This document shows, piece by piece, positions 60,893 to 64,000 of a DNA stretch of 64,000 nucleotides; the stretch's first letter is position 1, and each line of letters starts with the position of its first letter. The notes beneath the pieces were generated by a model, which had not been told where the DNA came from, made no database searches, and saw only the letters and a program-made list of their open reading frames with translations. The DNA lies in the NCBI GenBank assembly GCA_907163375.1, contig CAJQUW010008763.1:1-64000 (forward strand). Direction: 5' to 3'. Origin of the DNA: Prostheceraeus crozeri. Its lineage: Eukaryota; Platyhelminthes; Polycladida; Euryleptidae. A program made the position numbers and the translations under genes.

Positions 60893-61045
60893 AGTTATTT
60901 ACACAACAAGTGCAAAGTATCCAGCTTTATTGCATTTTTTGAGATCAACATGTCTATGCACGAGTCCGAAGGCCGAGGGCATATTTTGTTGATCGAGAAA
61001 AATGCAATTAAGCTGGATATCTTTGCACGAGTTCTGTAAGTAACT
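60893..61045. repeat. 153-bp hairpin-forming inverted repeat
   Basis: The left arm (60,893-60,960) and right arm (about 60,980-61,045) are about 85% complementary over some 65 bp, with a 20-base loop. Matched blocks include GTGCAAAG, ATCCAGCTT, ATTGCATTTTT and GATCAACA. It differs in sequence from the palindrome at 59,408. Open frames on both strands here are by-products of the symmetry. It could be a small MITE or the source of a hairpin RNA. Confidence 0.85.
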
Positions 61046-62696
61046 TTATATTTCACAGAACTACCAGAATCTATTATCATGATCCTTAACATGATGTGAA
61101 AATCAAACCAAAGCAATTTTGAAATCAGATAGCCTGCTTCTCTGTCCATTGTACATGCATATTTATCTCATCAACAACTAGTCATCAACAAACAGTCAAG
61201 TCAATCGGTTGGTTCAGGCTACAGGTCGCAGCGTCAATCAATGGTAACTGATTTTTTGATCATCGATGGATACTAGGTAGCTTTCCTGTATGTTCTATAC
61301 TGGACATTCAAATGTCAACAGTTTGGTCGCAATCTCGCCTTGAAAATCGGCCAAATCTACGTTTGGGAGCGTCTGTAGGCGACAGTGTTTACGTCATCAT
61401 CATGGGACACATGACAATTGAAAATGCAGCAAATTTAACATGTTTTCATCGTACAGTTTTCTCAAATTCAACTCCAACTCTGAGAAAGCATCTATTGAAA
61501 AAAAACAATGACTTTTCGTTTCGACGAGCCTGCAGACAAGAGTTTTGAGAAATTTCTAATTCTTAAACTTGGAATACAAAGCTTTAGTGAATGTCTCGAC
61601 CTCATGAGAAGATCTAACGCTTCATCTCAATACCAATTCGAGCAGAGGCGAAGAAAGATTTTTGAGGGTCAAAATCGCGCCAAATTGTGCACAGTTATTC
61701 ACGCTTAGGAAGGAATATGGGGGTCTAACATTTTCTGATAGTCAATTTAAGTGCAAAATGAAAAAAAACTGTCGATCCGTTCATATCAATTTCAACATGG
61801 GATTTTCACTGCAGCTCTTCAAAGCTAAAACATGGATTTTGGCCCTTTTTCAACTGTCGCCAACAGACTTTGCAGTCTACGACACTCAAACTAGGATATA
61901 TTAGAATTGAGGGCATCATACAAAAGTGTATTGTTGAATTTCAGTGATTCGCCCATTGACATGGGTTTGAGAATTTTTCAAAAAAGACATAAAATTATGC
62001 TGTATTTCTTCTATGGCTAATAACCGGTGTAAAATGGAAACATTGAAAACACTAACGTACATGACATTGTGAGTTTTATTTTTCCAAAGGGCATGGAGCA
62101 AGTTTGGAAAAAATATTCTCAATAGAACCGCCTAAAATGAAGCATTTATGTCACTATAAAGAGACAATATTTGCGCCCATTTAATTAGTCATATCGAAAA
62201 ATGGAACATGGGAAGATGAGCAGAATACGCAGATGTACTGTAATATACATGAAAATAATTTTTTGGGATGATCTAAACAAAAACATCATTCATTTAATGC
62301 AACCTGATATAAATTCATCTTCATTTCTCTCTCATTTCTCGATTCCTTCCTCTTCCACTTGTGTGAATTGAGTATGCACGAGTATGCAATATCCATTCAT
62401 ACAAGATATCAAAATTTTACAAGATTTAGGTGTTACAGAAGTCGAGAAAACTTTCTATGTGCTAATGTATTTCAATGAAGGAGTGCAATAAAGACTGTTT
62501 ATTGCACTCTTTGAAATTTATGCACACTTTGGAAAGCATAAACTATATTATGGAAGCAATAATCATAAAGATTATAGCACTGTGAAATATAAATGCTATT
62601 TGCAAAGACAATTTACATAAAAAGTATTTACTCAATAAAACGTGAAAAATAGAAAAGTTTCTACGTCTATGTCACAAATGTAAACTGCCATCTTCA
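61046..62696. other. no gene recognised; probable intron of the TMX3-like gene
   Basis: AT-rich, short frames only. I looked for the next TMX3-like exon (Arg start in phase 2) and found no convincing candidate. Confidence 0.4.
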
Positions 62697-62735
62697 CATT
62701 GTGTACTCATTCACTCATTCACTCACTTACTCATC
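62697..62735 (-). repeat. short tandem repeat tail of the zinc-finger LINE
   Basis: On the plus strand CATTCACT-type repeats (four or so, degenerate) mark the 3' end of the LINE. They resemble the short-repeat tails left by LINEs that lack poly-A. Confidence 0.6.
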
Positions 62736-64000
62736 CCTTTTTACGTCCTGATGGTCTAGAAGATGCTAGACAGTTTCCGCTTGATGAATCTCCTCCACAT
62801 CCGACGATCGCATGCATCATCATCTTGAGCACCAACACTTCTCAGATCCTCGTCTATCACATTGCACCATGTCTTTCTTTGAGCCCCTTACAGCACGTTT
62901 GTCAGCAAATTCGATCTCCGTGACTTTCTTCACATATTCTGACTCGCTCTTTCTCTGTACGTGATCAAACCAACGCAGCCTCTGTCTTCTGATGGAATCC
63001 AAGATGTTCTCAAGCCCCTTTTTCTGTCGCAGTTCTTCTTTGGACCCTCGCTCTGATCTTCTCACTCCACACATCCAACGCATCATGCGCATCTCTGTAG
63101 ATTGCAGCATCTTTTCATGAAGACATAGCAGGGGCGAGGACCGCAGAAAATTGCTTGACAAACACATGCCGCATACAACTGGACTTTTAAACGGCTTGTC
63201 GCTCCCGATGAACTTTTTCCATACAACACCATATTCTGGCAACTACGGCAGACTCAACGCCACCGCAACTGTCAATGACATCATCAAGGTAACAGAAGCT
63301 GTTAACGCACTCAAGTCGGGTTTCATGCATATCAGCGCATATAGGCATGTCTTGATCACCATCCTTCGAACCTAACAAGCAATTCTCACACTTGTAGTTG
63401 ATTGCTGCCGTGGGTCTCCCTTTCACTTTTGCGTATTGCGCATGCAACCATCCATTGCAGATGTTACATTGAGTGGAATTAACCCCCACACCTTTGCAGC
63501 ATTTCTCACATGGCCATTTTGCTGTCTGGTACTTCGTCTTTCTGTCTTGTCCTTGCAGCCGTTTGCCATGATCTTTGTCTTTAAAGCATTCACTTTCAAA
63601 CCATTGCAAGTGAAGCTTCTTTCCCAAGTCAGCGGTTTTGCTGGAAGATCTTCCTCGGATTCTGCCATAAGGAGAAGGCCATCTGCATATCGAAGTTCAT
63701 ATGGCAGTCCCTTCCTCTCGGCTTCACTTGCGCCATTCATAAATATAGCAAATACCAATGGGGGCAAAACCGAATCCTGATGCACTCTTACTTCCGCATT
63801 AAAGTGGTCAGAGGCTCCTAACTTGATGCGAACGGCCTTCTATTGCTACCAGTATTTTACGGGTCCCACAAGTTGCCTGAATCTGAACTGGAACCACTGA
63901 AAACCCCGATGCCCTGAATTACTCCTCCTGTATGCGACCAATAGCGGACCACTGGAAAAGTCAATTTTCATCGAAATTCTTTACTCTAATATGCGAATAG
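62697..64000 (-). mobile_element. LINE with zinc-finger insert, decayed, cut by window end
   Basis: Reading leftwards from the window edge: VHQDSVLPPLVFAIFM and YADGLLLMAESEEDL (reverse transcriptase motifs; the catalytic YADD is changed to YADG near 63,680), then GLKVNALKTKIM. After a frame change comes WPCEKCCKGVGVNSTQCNICNGWLH (Cys pairs near 63,450-63,510, with the last zinc ligand Cys replaced by Tyr). NSFCYLDDVI follows, then a further frame change to RMMRWMCGVRRSERG and LRWFDHVQRK. A GTGAATGA-type tandem tail ends the copy at 62,697. The PHD-like Cys/His block between reverse transcriptase and the C-terminal 'R.LRW..H' segment is known from one group of invertebrate LINEs. With two frameshifts and a lost catalytic Asp it is inactive. 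Confidence 0.85.

Noticed and set aside
60702-61039. Next exon of the TMX3-like gene after TTTCCTTTAG at about 60,702
   Set aside because: In the phase required by the preceding exon it meets a stop within seven codons, and the peptide does not resemble the TMX3 second domain.
60818-61149. Overlapping plus- and minus-strand open frames with similar peptides
   Set aside because: They mirror each other because the DNA is an inverted repeat; there is no evidence of coding.

Overview
The window looks like a piece of an invertebrate animal nuclear genome. It is AT-rich, has GT-AG introns, and carries a mix of LINE, Penelope-like, Ty1/copia, Ty3/gypsy and tRNA-derived SINE fossils of the kind seen in arthropods and other invertebrates. 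The phylum cannot be fixed from what I can read. There are no operons, bacterial genes or CRISPR arrays.

Layout. (1) 1-5.0 kb is sparse: a short LINE tail, a decayed hydrophobic (possibly chemoreceptor-like) reading frame on the minus strand, and a perfect 17-bp inverted repeat. (2) 5,017-32,594 is one uninterrupted tandem array of about 157 copies of a 175-bp satellite, all in one orientation. (3) 32.6-45.5 kb is a transposon graveyard: a tRNA-like SINE, a CR1/L2-like LINE sitting against a gypsy-type fossil, a copia-type fossil with both LTRs, a Penelope-like GIY-YIG fragment and the 3' tail of another LINE. (4) 45.5-62.7 kb holds the only host gene I recognise, on the plus strand: a TMX3-like protein disulfide isomerase. 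Three exons join in phase (50,652-50,691; 53,834-53,997; 60,268-60,348), and they encode most of an N-terminal thioredoxin domain with a CGHC active site. A possible signal-peptide exon lies at 48,352-48,456. The two introns (3.1 and 6.3 kb) are loaded with Penelope-like fragments, a second SINE copy and foldback repeats. (5) 62.7 kb to the end is a decayed LINE with a zinc-finger insert, cut by the window edge.

The most notable signals are four. First, satellite variation is almost wholly confined to about 40 bp of each 175-bp unit, with variant blocks recurring at 7-unit spacing and an edge-specific variant shared by both array ends. Second, hammerhead-ribozyme-like remnants lie beside the Penelope-like fragments. 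Third, there is a family of long foldback repeats near the TMX3-like gene. Fourth, the TMX3-like gene uses a 40-nt exon and introns greatly enlarged by transposons. I found no complete, apparently active element and no clear new multi-gene system.
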